Assembly: GCF_029277445.1 (NCBI RefSeq)
Contig: NZ_CP119566.1
Location: forward strand, 1,800,001-1,864,000
Direction of reading: 5' to 3'
Source: Pararhizobium qamdonense
Lineage (GTDB): Bacteria > Pseudomonadota > Alphaproteobacteria > Rhizobiales > Rhizobiaceae
Length of the DNA: 64,000 nt
Under the pieces are notes generated by a model that was not told where the DNA came from, searched no databases, and saw only the letters and a list, made by a program, of their open reading frames with translations. Of the stretch, positions 25,075 to 33,580 are shown piece after piece (positions within the stretch are counted from its first letter, which is position 1; each line of letters begins with the position of its first letter). Made by a program: the position numbers and the translations under genes.

Positions 25075-25659
25075 ATGATGAACGAAGAAGACGACGACAA
25101 GGCAAAGGAATTGCCTTTGGGCAAGGAGACCGAGGCGAACCTTTTCAAGTCGCGCTCGATTTTCATCTACGGCCCGATCAATCAGGAATTGGCGCAGAAG
25201 GTCTGCTCGCAGCTCGTGGCGCTTTCCGCTGCCAGTGATGAGGATATCCGCATCTTCGTCAGCTCGCCTGGCGGACATGTCGAATCCGGTGATTCGATCC
25301 ATGACATGATCAAGTTCATCAAGCCGAAGGTCTGGATGATCGGAACCGGCTGGGTCGCTTCCGCCGGCGCGCTGATCTATGTGTCAGCTCCCAAGGAACG
25401 GCGCATTTGCCTGCCGAACACCCGCTTCCTGCTTCATCAACCCTCCGGCGGTACGCGCGGCATGGCGTCCGACATCGAGATCCAGGCCCGTGAAATCATC
25501 AAGATGAACGAGCGCCTGAACCGGATCTTCGCAGAAGCCACCGGCCAGCCGGTCGAAAAGATCGCCAAGGACACGGACCGTGACTATTGGCTGTCGGCCG
25601 AGGATGCCAAGGCGTACGGCCTCGTATCGCGCATCGTCACATCGGCTGCCGATATCTGA
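25075..25659 (+). CDS. ClpP-family serine protease paralogue
   Basis: A 194-residue Clp protease subunit. The catalytic triad appears intact: S96 in [12 protein letters not shown]121 in [10 protein letters not shown] and D170 in [28 protein letters not shown] forms the oxyanion and substrate groove. The acidic N terminus ([16 protein letters not shown]) is longer than in classic ClpP and lacks a clear propeptide. Rhizobia carry several clpP genes, and this one stands apart from clpX, clpA and tig, so it is probably an accessory ClpP. GGGAGAG precedes the chosen ATG. A terminator follows. Confidence 0.87.
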   Translation: MMNEEDDDKAKELPLGKETEANLFKSRSIFIYGPINQELAQKVCSQLVALSAASDEDIRIFVSSPGGHVESGDSIHDMIKFIKPKVWMIGTGWVASAGALIYVSAPKERRICLPNTRFLLHQPSGGTRGMASDIEIQAREIIKMNERLNRIFAEATGQPVEKIAKDTDRDYWLSAEDAKAYGLVSRIVTSAADI

Positions 25660-25686
25660 GGATTTGCAAATCCCCGGCACATCCCG

Positions 25687-25715
25687 ACCCCGCTGGTCCG
25701 CCAGCGGGGTTTTTT
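25687..25715 (+). terminator. terminator of the clpP paralogue
   Basis: ACCCCGCTGG and CCAGCGGGGT form a perfect 10-bp stem with a 4-nt loop and a following T6 run. It is 27 bp after the stop and overlaps the end of the convergent toxin gene. Confidence 0.92.
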
Positions 25716-26109
25716 ATGGCCGGCTCGCCGTGGCGGAGAGGGGATGATCGATGAGTGCCGTGTCGATGGTGATGAGCTTCATGTTTTCGACCAGGCATTG
25801 GGCGAGCAGAAGCCTGTCGAACGGATCGCGTGTCGGTGGCTCGGGCTTGACGCTCGGCAGAACATGATCCTCATGGATCGAAATGAGCGTGAGGCTGTAA
25901 TGCCTCGCTATATCAGGCAACTCTTCCAATCGATTTTGCAGCGGAAGTTTGCCCAAACGATTCTTGATGGCAATTTCCCAGAGGCTTGCAACGCTGAGAT
26001 AGTATTGCTCCTCAGGATCGGTAAGGATCCTGCGGATTGCCACGGGAAGTACGGCGACACGGTCTTCAATAATTGCCAGAAAGATGTGCGTGTCCAGCAG
26101 TCTAGCCAC
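25714..26109 (-). CDS. PIN-domain toxin (VapC-like)
   Basis: A 131-residue PIN-domain ribonuclease. The acidic metal-binding residues are visible in LLDTHIFLAIIED (D6), SVASLWEIAIKN (E45 region), RDPFDRLLLAQCL (D94 region) and TIDTALI near the C terminus. SLWEIAIK and DPFDRLL are typical of the VapC subgroup paired with Phd-type antitoxins. It starts 2 bp after the antitoxin stop. Its target RNA, often initiator tRNA or rRNA in this family, is unknown. The 3' end overlaps the clpP terminator by 2 bp. Confidence 0.88.
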   Translation of the reverse strand: MARLLDTHIFLAIIEDRVAVLPVAIRRILTDPEEQYYLSVASLWEIAIKNRLGKLPLQNRLEELPDIARHYSLTLISIHEDHVLPSVKPEPPTRDPFDRLLLAQCLVENMKLITIDTALIDHPLSATASRP

Positions 26110-26111
26110 GC

Positions 26112-26387
26112 TTATTCTCCGCGAACAGGCGGTAGAGGCGTGATCAGAATGTCTTCGGGCAACGGGTCATCGAAATCTGCCGGGATTTCGCCAAAGAAAC
26201 TGTCTATGCCGAGTTTCTTTTTATAGGCTTTGCCCGCTTCCCAATCGATCCCGCCCTTCTTCGTTGAGGGCACGAGGTCCATCACCGCCTTGCCGTTGCG
26301 GGTCACGGTGATGGTTTCGCCTGCTTCGACACGGCGGGCGAGTTCGGTCAGCTTGTTCTTGGCGTCGCGGATCGGGATCTGGGTCAT
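26112..26387 (-). CDS. Phd/YefM-type antitoxin
   Basis: A 91-residue antitoxin. MTQIPIRDAKNKLTELARRV and ETITVTRNGKAVMDLVP form the Phd DNA-binding domain (residues 1-42). The rest is a toxin-binding tail ending in a flexible, proline-rich PLPEDILITPLPPVRGE. No Shine-Dalgarno sequence precedes the ATG, and a -10 hexamer ends 6 nt upstream, so the mRNA may be leaderless. The gene lies directly before the PIN toxin and should repress the operon through the palindrome in its promoter. Confidence 0.87.
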   Translation of the reverse strand: MTQIPIRDAKNKLTELARRVEAGETITVTRNGKAVMDLVPSTKKGGIDWEAGKAYKKKLGIDSFFGEIPADFDDPLPEDILITPLPPVRGE

Positions 26388-26393
26388 GATGAT

Positions 26394-26422
26394 AATGTAG
26401 CTGCATGTGGCTACTTTTTCAA
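26394..26422 (-). promoter_or_regulatory. promoter and operator of the Phd/PIN module
   Basis: On the minus strand TTGAAA (26422-26417) and TACATT (26399-26394) are 17 bp apart. The spacer carries the inverted repeat GTAGC-N8-GCTAC (26397-26414). This is a compact antitoxin-regulated promoter. Confidence 0.65.
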
Positions 26423-26460
26423 TGTGAAGGGATTTGAGCTTTCCCGCACTTGCCCTCCCG

Positions 26461-26697
26461 TCAACGCGCAGCTATACAAACCTCATGTTGAAGACAGGCG
26501 CCATCATCGTCGAACAGGCAACCCGCGGGCAGATCGCCTTTGCGGAGCGTTCGCGCGCCTTGACCTCGCTTCTTCTTCTCGGCCTTACACGCGGTTGCCG
26601 GGTTCTTTGAAGGAGCGCCCGGTGGCCGAAAGCCCACCGGCCCCAGCTCCTTGCCTTTCCTGAATTCCAGATACGAAAAGAACCCGAGAGCCAGCAT
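26461..26697 (-). CDS. small hypothetical protein upstream of leuA (uncertain)
   Basis: A possible 78-residue protein starting MLALGFFSYLEFRKGKELGP. The middle is basic and lysine-rich (CKAEKKKRGQGARTL) and the end has four scattered cysteines. Codon use is G/C-rich at third positions, like real genes around it. Against it are a weak ribosome site and a strong RNA-type hairpin on the opposite strand at 26610-26652. I do not recognise the product. It is divergent from leuA and could instead be non-coding. Confidence 0.4.
   Translation of the reverse strand: MLALGFFSYLEFRKGKELGPVGFRPPGAPSKNPATACKAEKKKRGQGARTLRKGDLPAGCLFDDDGACLQHEVCIAAR
26610..26652 (+). promoter_or_regulatory. structured element in the leuA upstream region
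   Basis: On the plus strand AAGGAGC...GCTCCTT encloses CCGGTGG...CCACCGG with an 8-nt CCGAAAGC apex. This two-tier hairpin is about 120 nt before leuA. It could be an attenuator-like leader or a terminator; no T tract follows. Confidence 0.4.
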
Positions 26698-26771
26698 TTT
26701 GCCGTCGCAATGCGACCGTCGATCGGTTATTGCATGCGGGCCATGCGCCTCACAGATGAAGAGAAGCCGCA

Positions 26772-28481
26772 ATGATCATGAAGTCCCACACCGTCAAGCA
26801 AGGCATGCCTGAAGCGGCGGTCAAATATCAGCCCTATCCGCAGATCAATATTCCCGACCGCACCTGGCCGGGCAAAACCATCACCAAGGCGCCGATCTGG
26901 TGCTCGGTGGATTTGCGCGACGGCAACCAGTCGCTGGTCGATCCGATGGGCCACGACCGCAAGGCCCGGATGTTCCAGCTGCTGCTCGACATGGGTTTTA
27001 AGGAAATCGAGATCGGTTTTCCGTCGGCATCGCAGACGGACTTCGACTTTGCCCGCTGGTGCGTGGAAGAGGGCAATGTTCCCGCCGACGTCTCCTTGCA
27101 GGTCCTGGTCCAGTGCCGTCCCGAGCTGATCACCCGCACGTTTGAATCGCTGCAGGGCGCCACCAAGCCGATCGTGCATTTCTACAATTCGACCAGCGAA
27201 TTGCAGCGCCGCGTGGTGTTTGCCAAGGACGTCAAGGGCATCAAGCAGATCGCAACCGACGCTGCAAAGATGATTGCCGACATGGCGGCCAAGGCCGGTG
27301 GCGGTTTCCGGTTCGAATATTCGCCCGAGAGCTTCACCGGCACGGAGCTGGACGTGGCCCTGGAAATCTGCAACGCAGTCTCCGAGATCATCCAGCCGAC
27401 CGCCGACAACAAGCTGATCCTGAACCTGCCTTCCACGGTCGAGATGGCGACGCCGAATGTCTATGCCGACCAGATCGAGTGGATGTGCCGCAATCTCGAC
27501 AATCGCGAAAACCTGATCATCTCGCTGCATCCGCACAATGACCGCGGCACGGGCATCGCCGCGACCGAGTTGGCGCTGATGGCCGGCGCCGACCGTGTCG
27601 AGGGCACGCTGTTTGGCAATGGCGAGCGGACCGGCAATGTCGATGTGGTGACGTTGGCGCTCAACATGTTCACGCAAGGGATCGATCCGGAGCTGGATTG
27701 CTCCGATATCGAGCGGATCAAGGACGTCTACGAATATTCCAACCAGATGGTCATTCCCGAGCGCCATCCTTATGTCGGCGAACTGGTCTATACGGCGTTT
27801 TCCGGATCGCATCAGGACGCCATCAACAAGGGCATGAAGGCGATCAAGGTTGCCAACAAGCCGCAATGGGAAGTGCCCTATCTGCCGATCGATCCGCAGG
27901 ATGTCGGCCGCTCCTACGAGGCGATCATCCGCATCAACTCGCAGTCAGGCAAGGGCGGCATCGCCTATATCCTGCAGCAGGATTACGGCATCAACCTGCC
28001 GCGCAACCTGCAGGTGGAGTTCCGCGAGGATATCCAGAGGATCACCGACGAGTTCGGCAAGGAACTGCCCTCAAAGGCTATCCACGGCCGCTTCATCGAG
28101 CGTTATGTCGATCAGCCGGATGCGCGCATCCGCTTCGTCGATCATCACACCTATCCGGTGGGCGAGCACAAGGGCGTGCGCGTCGTTGCGGCCGAGATTA
28201 CCGACAATGGCGAAACCAAACGGATCGAAGGCAAGGGGACAGGCCCGATCGACGGCTTCATCAATGCCCTGTCGATCTATCTCGGCATCGATATGTCGGT
28301 TGCCGACTATTCGGAACATTCGCTGCAGCATGGCTCGAATGCGGCTGCTATCGCCTATGTCGAGGTGGAATATCCGGGCGGAAAGCTGTTCGGCGTCGGG
28401 ATCAACACCAATATCGTCGCAGCCTCCCTCGAAGCCATCGTATCCGCCGCCAACCGGGTTCTGGAGCAAAAGGGCCGGTAA
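26772..28481 (+). CDS. leuA: 2-isopropylmalate synthase
   Basis: A 569-residue enzyme that condenses acetyl-CoA with 2-oxoisovalerate, the first committed step of leucine synthesis. The catalytic barrel begins with WCSVDLRDGNQSLVDPM. It contains the metal-binding HPHNDRGTG and the glycine-rich GTLFGNGERTGNVD. The C-terminal LeuA dimer domain, the site of leucine feedback, spans roughly 430-569. Length fits the long (type 2) class. The ATG at 26772 overlaps a 13-codon upstream frame ending TGA, and a second Met two codons later is an alternative start. A bidirectional terminator follows. Confidence 0.94.
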   Translation: MIMKSHTVKQGMPEAAVKYQPYPQINIPDRTWPGKTITKAPIWCSVDLRDGNQSLVDPMGHDRKARMFQLLLDMGFKEIEIGFPSASQTDFDFARWCVEEGNVPADVSLQVLVQCRPELITRTFESLQGATKPIVHFYNSTSELQRRVVFAKDVKGIKQIATDAAKMIADMAAKAGGGFRFEYSPESFTGTELDVALEICNAVSEIIQPTADNKLILNLPSTVEMATPNVYADQIEWMCRNLDNRENLIISLHPHNDRGTGIAATELALMAGADRVEGTLFGNGERTGNVDVVTLALNMFTQGIDPELDCSDIERIKDVYEYSNQMVIPERHPYVGELVYTAFSGSHQDAINKGMKAIKVANKPQWEVPYLPIDPQDVGRSYEAIIRINSQSGKGGIAYILQQDYGINLPRNLQVEFREDIQRITDEFGKELPSKAIHGRFIERYVDQPDARIRFVDHHTYPVGEHKGVRVVAAEITDNGETKRIEGKGTGPIDGFINALSIYLGIDMSVADYSEHSLQHGSNAAAIAYVEVEYPGGKLFGVGINTNIVAASLEAIVSAANRVLEQKGR

Positions 28482-28522
28482 TAGAATCGCTTACGAGATT
28501 CTTTAAAGGAACTGATTCAAAC

Positions 28523-28559
28523 AAAAAGGGCCGCGTCCTCGAAGGATGCGGCCCTTTTT
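28523..28559. terminator. bidirectional terminator between leuA and the anti-sigma gene
   Basis: AAAAAGGGCCGC and GCGGCCCTTTTT enclose a TCCT/AGGA inner stem. A tract and T tract flank both sides, so it can end transcription from both convergent genes. Confidence 0.92.
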
Positions 28560-28577
28560 AATAAGTCAGCCAGGACC

Positions 28578-29411
28578 TCAGATTTCGGTTGAGATCGCCT
28601 CGGCAAGCTGCTGGAGCGATGGGTCGGACGATGGGCCGACCACGACATAGGATGCGGCGCGCTTCTGCCAGGAAATCATCGCGATATCGTCGCGCATGCT
28701 TTCGGTCAGCTTGCCGTCGGTGGTACCCGGCGTGCTTTTCAGGAAACAGATCGCAAACACGTCGCCGTCCTGATCCTTGTACATCAGCTGTGCCACGGGC
28801 TTTCCGGCCGCGACAAGCAGGCGGGCGCCCTGGAATGTCAGGCCCTTGCTGCTCAGGTCCGGCAGCGCAAAACTCACGCCGACATTCGACGCCAGCCAGC
28901 CTTCGATCCGGTTTCCGGCGGATGCTGGAACTTCGACCAGATGTTCCGCCGTCTGCCGGGCATAGACGCGGTGATAATCGGCGATATCGTCGAGCCAGGT
29001 GCGGGCAGCCGCCACTTCCAACTGCGGGACATTGTCCTGGCTGGTCTTGCCGATGATGAAACCGGTGGAGCCGCCGACCAGAAGCAGAACCAGGGAGGCG
29101 GCGAGGGCACGCGGCCACAGGCGCTGTTTTGCCTGGCGCGGCGTGGCGGTCACGACGCGTTCGGTCTTTGGGTTGACGCCCGGTCCCTGCTTGATCCGGC
29201 GCACCAGCGACAGCGGTACCGGATCGTGAAGAAATTCCTCGAACGCCTTGTTGCCGAAAGCATTTCCGGCCTGCAGCATTTCCAACAGCCGGCGTGCCTC
29301 GTCATCGCGCGCGATCAGCTGTTCCAGTTCCTTGCGTTCCGCATCGCTGACTTCGCCGTCAAGATAGGCCGACAGGCGAATATCGAGCGGGAGCCCTTTC
29401 GTGTTCTGCAA
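28578..29411 (-). CDS. membrane-bound anti-sigma factor
   Basis: A 277-residue protein. The cytoplasmic N-terminal domain (LPLDIRLSAYLDGEVSDAER, then EARRLLEML) has the anti-sigma fold that holds the sigma factor. One transmembrane helix lies at about 102-122 (ALAASLVLLLVGGSTGFIIG), followed by a periplasmic domain of about 150 residues. No HxxxCxxC zinc motif is present. It starts 3 bp after the ECF sigma stop, so the two are co-expressed. The signal that releases the sigma factor is unknown. Confidence 0.85.
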   Translation of the reverse strand: MQNTKGLPLDIRLSAYLDGEVSDAERKELEQLIARDDEARRLLEMLQAGNAFGNKAFEEFLHDPVPLSLVRRIKQGPGVNPKTERVVTATPRQAKQRLWPRALAASLVLLLVGGSTGFIIGKTSQDNVPQLEVAAARTWLDDIADYHRVYARQTAEHLVEVPASAGNRIEGWLASNVGVSFALPDLSSKGLTFQGARLLVAAGKPVAQLMYKDQDGDVFAICFLKSTPGTTDGKLTESMRDDIAMISWQKRAASYVVVGPSSDPSLQQLAEAISTEI

Positions 29412-29414
29412 CGT

Positions 29415-29933
29415 TCAGGCCCTCCTTTCCGTCGTCTCTGAAATCATCGCGGCAAGACGCAGGCGCGCGGTCGACAGCCTGCTCATCACCGTTCCGATCG
29501 GTATTTTGAGGATATCAGCAGCTTCCCGGTAGCTGTGGCCTTCGATGTTGACCAGAAGGAAAACGCTCGCCAGGCCTTCCGGCATGGAGAGGATCATTTT
29601 TTGCAGCTGGTTGGCGTAAACAGCCTTTTCGCCGGATGCCTCGATCGAAAGCTCGTCCTGCTCTGCGGCATCGACGGTACCGCCGCCGGTGCGCACCCGG
29701 CGCTTTCTGATCTCGTCGATCCATAGATTGCGTGTCATTGCGTATATCCAGCTTTCCAGCCGCCCTTCGCCGTTCCAGAGATGATTGCGGGTGATCGCAC
29801 GCTCGCAAACCTCTTGAACCAGGTCATCGGCATCAGCTGCATTGCGCGTCAGTGTCATCGCGAAACGGCGCAACTTGGGCAGCACACCGACCAAGTCCCG
29901 TCTGAATTCGTTCGAGTCTGCCGCTGGACGCAT
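29415..29933 (-). CDS. ECF-family RNA polymerase sigma factor
   Basis: A 172-residue group IV sigma factor. Region 2 is seen as LPKLRRFAMTLTRNAADADD and LVQEVCERAI, with WIYAMTRNLWIDEIRKRR for -10 recognition. Region 4 carries VFLLVNIEGHSYREAADILK and IPIGTVMSRLSTARLRLA. The frame stays open 51 codons upstream, but MRPAADSNEFRRD is the family-like start and has GGAAGAG 3 nt before it. It forms an operon with the anti-sigma gene. Its regulon cannot be deduced from this window. Confidence 0.88.
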   Translation of the reverse strand: MRPAADSNEFRRDLVGVLPKLRRFAMTLTRNAADADDLVQEVCERAITRNHLWNGEGRLESWIYAMTRNLWIDEIRKRRVRTGGGTVDAAEQDELSIEASGEKAVYANQLQKMILSMPEGLASVFLLVNIEGHSYREAADILKIPIGTVMSRLSTARLRLAAMISETTERRA

Positions 29934-30092
29934 TGCTCTTCCAAAGAAAACGTTCCGGATCGAGACTTTATTCGTCCGGGTCAAAATACACGCCGGTTGA
30001 TATGAAACATTTGACCCTTGGTCTGCAAGCCGGGAGCGGAATGGAAGGGCAGATTTTGCCACTCGGGCGACGTTTCTCAACGTCAAATGTCA

Positions 30093-30117
30093 GGCCGGGC
30101 AATATGTTAGCCCGGCC
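30093..30117. terminator. hairpin downstream of the TPR gene
   Basis: GGCCGGGC and GCCCGGCC form an 8-bp stem with a 9-nt loop, 15 bp past the TPR gene stop on the minus strand. The T tract is weak. Confidence 0.5.
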
Positions 30118-30131
30118 CGATCTTAGTATGA

Positions 30132-30683
30132 TCAATATTGGCGTACGCCGCCGAGCGATTGCAGCAGGGCCTGGTAAGCCCAGTTGTTTTCGCCGCCGCG
30201 GTCGCGAATTTCGATCAGCTGCGCCTTGGCTTCCTCGACCTTGCCCTGTTCGAGCAGCGCCTGGCCCATGTAGGAGCGCGCCAGGATATAGTTTTCATCC
30301 GCCTGCAGCGCACGCTTGTAAAAGCTCATGCCCAGTTCCATACGTCCGGCCTTGCGGTTGGAATAGCCGCGATAGTTGAGAATGCGGGCGCTGTTCTGGT
30401 CTTTCACGGCGTCGAGGACCGTCAAGGAGTTTTCGTACTGGCCGTCATAAGCCAGTTCGCGGGCGGCCTTGAAGAGGATGTCGTCGTCAAGCCCGCTCTT
30501 CTTGGCATCGACGCATTCCTTCCTAGTCTTGTCCCAGACCTTGCCGTCCTTGCATTCGGTGGTGGTCTTGGTCTTTTCCGGCGGCGCGGTCGTATCCTCG
30601 CCGGCGGCAAAGGCCGTCTCACTCACCGCAAAGAACGAGGCGGCTGAGAACAAGGCAATCATGGCGGTCTTGCTATGGATCAT
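30132..30683 (-). CDS. exported tetratricopeptide-repeat protein
   Basis: A 183-residue secreted protein. The signal peptide MIHSKTAMIALFSAASFFAV is followed by a cleavage region ending AFAA. A short cysteine-containing linker (TTTECKDGKVWDKTRKEC) precedes about three TPR units, seen as ARILNYRGYSNRKAGRMELG and ILARSYMGQALLEQGKVEEA. TPR proteins hold partners together in the periplasm. The ATG at 30683 has AGGGAG about 7 nt upstream; one two codons earlier is too close to it. No neighbour suggests the partner. Confidence 0.82.
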   Translation of the reverse strand: MIHSKTAMIALFSAASFFAVSETAFAAGEDTTAPPEKTKTTTECKDGKVWDKTRKECVDAKKSGLDDDILFKAARELAYDGQYENSLTVLDAVKDQNSARILNYRGYSNRKAGRMELGMSFYKRALQADENYILARSYMGQALLEQGKVEEAKAQLIEIRDRGGENNWAYQALLQSLGGVRQY

Positions 30684-30848
30684 GGTCATCTCCCTGGCTG
30701 AAACTGATACCGGCAAGCCGGATTGCGCATGACATCTGCGATGTCAGCACCGTCCTTCTTACGGTCAGCCCTATGGGACGGATGACCGGCACCAATTATT
30801 TCGCAAGCATAGGCTTTTTTCGGTGCGTGGCGAGTAACGCGTGCGCGA

Positions 30849-31751
30849 TCAGAGCCGGGTGGTCTCTGCCAACGTCACCGAGCGGCTGTCCATCGTCAGT
30901 TCGAAGCGTTCGCGGATGACGTTCCATTGTCCCGGACTGCCGGAGACCGAAAACAGGTTGAACCCCGCCGGCGGTTTCTTGCCGCCGCGCCCCTGCGAGG
31001 CCGATGCGATGCCGACGACCGGCACGGGTTTGACCTGGCCTTTGAGCGAATAGACCGTGTTAAGATGGGTATGCCCGTGCAGTACGAGCTCGGCGCCACC
31101 CGCTGTGATCGTTGCGGCGAAGCGGCGAATGCCGAGCATGCGCTTGTGCATGGATGTAGCGCCGTGGATCGGCGGATGATGGATCATCACGACGCGGAAC
31201 AGACCCGCTTCACCTGCCGCACGCAGGAGATTGACCGTCTCGCGCGCCTGGCGGCTGCCGAAATAGCCGCTGGCTGCAAAAGGCGGCGTGGCGACGGCTG
31301 TCGAACAGCCGATCAGCGCCACGGGGCCGCGCACCCTCAGATAGGGAAAGCAGTGAAAATCCTCGTTCCATTCCACCGGTCCGCGCTCGCCGCGCATATA
31401 GGGGTACCAGGCGCGCGTCGTTTTCTCGTAGGCACCCGGCACATAGGCGTCGTGATTGCCGGGCACGATCGAGATGTTTTCCGGCTTGCCCGCCTCGTGC
31501 AGCCATTCCGTCACCACCTCTATCTCGCGCGAGGAGGCAAGGTTGACCAGATCGCCGGTGATCGCCAGATGATCCGGATCGATCCGCTCGATTTCGTCCA
31601 TCAGCAGGTTCAGCGTATTGCCGACCAAGTGATTGCGGCGGTTGCGGTGCCAGTTGACGAAGCCGGTAATGCGTTTGGATGCAAGTTCGCGGAAAGAAAG
31701 GTCGGGCAGGGGGCCGAGATGGATATCGGAAATATGGGCGAGTTTGAACAT
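30849..31751 (-). CDS. calcineurin-like metallophosphoesterase
   Basis: A 300-residue enzyme with the full set of two-metal phosphoesterase motifs: HISDIHLG at residues 6-13, AITGDLVN near 64, VPGNHDAYV near 96, MIHHPPIHG near 188 and LHGHTHLN near 223. Relatives hydrolyse cyclic nucleotides, nucleic acids or phospholipid headgroups; substrate is unknown here. No signal peptide is seen. It is divergent from the Nudix gene, from which it is separated by about 90 bp. Confidence 0.88.
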   Translation of the reverse strand: MFKLAHISDIHLGPLPDLSFRELASKRITGFVNWHRNRRNHLVGNTLNLLMDEIERIDPDHLAITGDLVNLASSREIEVVTEWLHEAGKPENISIVPGNHDAYVPGAYEKTTRAWYPYMRGERGPVEWNEDFHCFPYLRVRGPVALIGCSTAVATPPFAASGYFGSRQARETVNLLRAAGEAGLFRVVMIHHPPIHGATSMHKRMLGIRRFAATITAGGAELVLHGHTHLNTVYSLKGQVKPVPVVGIASASQGRGGKKPPAGFNLFSVSGSPGQWNVIRERFELTMDSRSVTLAETTRL

Positions 31752-31839
31752 CCCTGGTACCTAGAGCATATTCTTGAAAAAGGGAATCATTCCGGGTGTT
31801 TTATCCAGATTGGCCGATCACGAAAGGGACAGGACCCGC

Positions 31840-32328
31840 ATGAGCGAAGCGCCGCCGGAAATGCGCAGCTGGAAATCCAGGCTGATCACCCGCGTGGTGC
31901 ACAGCTATTTCGCGTTCGCGCGGGGCATGACCATGGGGGTTCGCGCTGCCTGTTTCGATGCCGAAGGCCGGGTGTTTCTGGTGCGGCATTCCTATGTGCC
32001 GGGCTGGCATATGCCGGGCGGCGGGCTGGAGCGGCGCGAGACGGCCCTGCAGGCACTCGTCAAGGAATTGCGCGAGGAGGGCAATCTTGAAATGAGCGGC
32101 CCGCCAGAACTTTTCCATGTCTATTTCAACCGGCAGACCAGCAATCGCGACCATGTGGTGTTCTATCGCTGCCGCAATGTGCGCCAGGTTTCGCCGAAGA
32201 AACCGGACATGGAAATCGTCGAGAGCGGCTTCTTTGCGCTGGATGACCTGCCCGAGGCAACAACCCCTGCGACACGCAGGCGGCTGGCGGAGCTTTCAGG
32301 GAGCACGCCGCCAGCCGACTTCTGGTAA
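31840..32328 (+). CDS. Nudix hydrolase with a slightly altered Nudix box
   Basis: A 162-residue Nudix protein. The box reads GGGLERRETALQALVKELRE then EGNLE. The usual GX5EX7REUXEEXGU is matched except that R is replaced by K and the last glycine is displaced by one position. WHMPGGGLERRE and VFYRC are otherwise typical. Substrates could be nucleoside diphosphate derivatives. I start at MSEAPPEMRSWK rather than 22 codons earlier because the upstream residues look non-conserved. It is followed immediately by the convergent reductase gene. Confidence 0.85.
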   Translation: MSEAPPEMRSWKSRLITRVVHSYFAFARGMTMGVRAACFDAEGRVFLVRHSYVPGWHMPGGGLERRETALQALVKELREEGNLEMSGPPELFHVYFNRQTSNRDHVVFYRCRNVRQVSPKKPDMEIVESGFFALDDLPEATTPATRRRLAELSGSTPPADFW

Positions 32329-33312
32329 TCAGGCGGCCAGTTTTTCCCGGCCATGCGGCGCATCAAGATCGAGCACCGGCCCTAACGGCACGACCCCGGT
32401 CGGATTGATCATCGTGTGGCTGCGGTAATAATGCTCCTTGATATGGCGCATATCGACCGTCTCTGCGACGCCCGGCACCTGGTAGAGATCCTGCAGATAG
32501 GCCTGCAGGCTGGGATAATCGGCAATGCGGCGGATGTTGCACTTAAAGTGGCCGACATAGACCGGATCGAAGCGCACCAGTGTTGTAAACAGCCGCCAGT
32601 CGGCCTCGGTGATCCGGTCGCCGGTCAGGTAACGGCGGGTGGACAGGCGCTCTTCCAGTTCGTCCAGAACCTCGAACAGCGTCGTGACATTATCCGCATA
32701 GGCATCCTGCGTGGTGGCAAAACCTGCCTTGTAGACACCGTTGTTGACCGCATCGTAGATGCGCTCGTTCAACCCGTCGATATCGGCGCGCAGGTCCTGC
32801 GGATAGAAATCGTCGTTCGATCCCGTCAATCCGTCGAAGGCCGAATTGAACATGCGGATGATTTCCGAGGATTCGTTGGACACCATCCTGTTTTCTTTTT
32901 TGTCCCAGAGAACGGGCACGGTGACACGGCCGGAATAATGCGGATCGGCCTTCACATAGACCTGCCAGAGCGCTTGCGCGCCAAACAGATGATCGACGGT
33001 GCCGCCGATCTCATTCTTGAATTCCCAGCCCTTTGACAGCATCAGCGGATCGACGATGGAGACGGTGATCAGGTCTTCCAGCTTCTTCAACTTGCGGAAA
33101 ATCAGCGTGCGGTGCGCCCAGGGACAGGCGAGCGAGACGTAGAGATGGTAGCGCCCGGCCTCCGCCTTGAAGCCGGCTTCGCCGGTCGGACCGGCCGCGC
33201 CGTCGGCGGTAATCCAGTTGCGGAACTGCGAGGCCGCCCGCTTGAAATGTCCCTTGGTTTCCTTCGTGTCGTACCAGACGTCCTGCCAGACGCCGTCAAC
33301 CAGCATGCCCAT
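32329..33312 (-). CDS. glutathionyl-hydroquinone reductase (YqjG/Xi-class GST)
   Basis: A 327-residue glutathione transferase of the omega/Xi class that removes glutathione from glutathionyl-hydroquinones. The catalytic cysteine is in LYVSLACPWAHRTLIFRKL, the hallmark of this class. Also visible are KKENRMVSNESSEIIRMFN in the thioredoxin-like domain and the all-helical C-terminal domain. Length matches YqjG. AGGAGAT lies 6 nt before MGMLVDGVW, which fixes the start. The adjoining stop abuts the Nudix gene stop. Confidence 0.88.
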   Translation of the reverse strand: MGMLVDGVWQDVWYDTKETKGHFKRAASQFRNWITADGAAGPTGEAGFKAEAGRYHLYVSLACPWAHRTLIFRKLKKLEDLITVSIVDPLMLSKGWEFKNEIGGTVDHLFGAQALWQVYVKADPHYSGRVTVPVLWDKKENRMVSNESSEIIRMFNSAFDGLTGSNDDFYPQDLRADIDGLNERIYDAVNNGVYKAGFATTQDAYADNVTTLFEVLDELEERLSTRRYLTGDRITEADWRLFTTLVRFDPVYVGHFKCNIRRIADYPSLQAYLQDLYQVPGVAETVDMRHIKEHYYRSHTMINPTGVVPLGPVLDLDAPHGREKLAA

Positions 33313-33580
33313 TATCGATCTCCTGCGGCCAGAGCGCCGCCTTTTCGTGAATTCATGATCCATAGATAGTACAACCGGCCGGCGCATATAGTCCGCAAAA
33401 GCTGAACAGTGCGTTTTAGGCTTTGACGCGGCGCATTTTTCTGCTATCCGGCCAAGCAGAATTTTTCTGAACACGGATCAAAGCTGATGTTTTTCCCGGG
33501 AAGCCCACGACGACGCTGATGCTGCAAACGCCCTTGAGGGCGACGCCATCATATTTTTGTCTCGTAGGCCCGGTTTTCCG

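Noticed and set aside
26735..26776. A 13-codon frame overlapping the leuA start, considered as a leucine leader peptide.
   Set aside because: It has one leucine codon only and no ribosome site, so it does not look like an attenuator peptide.
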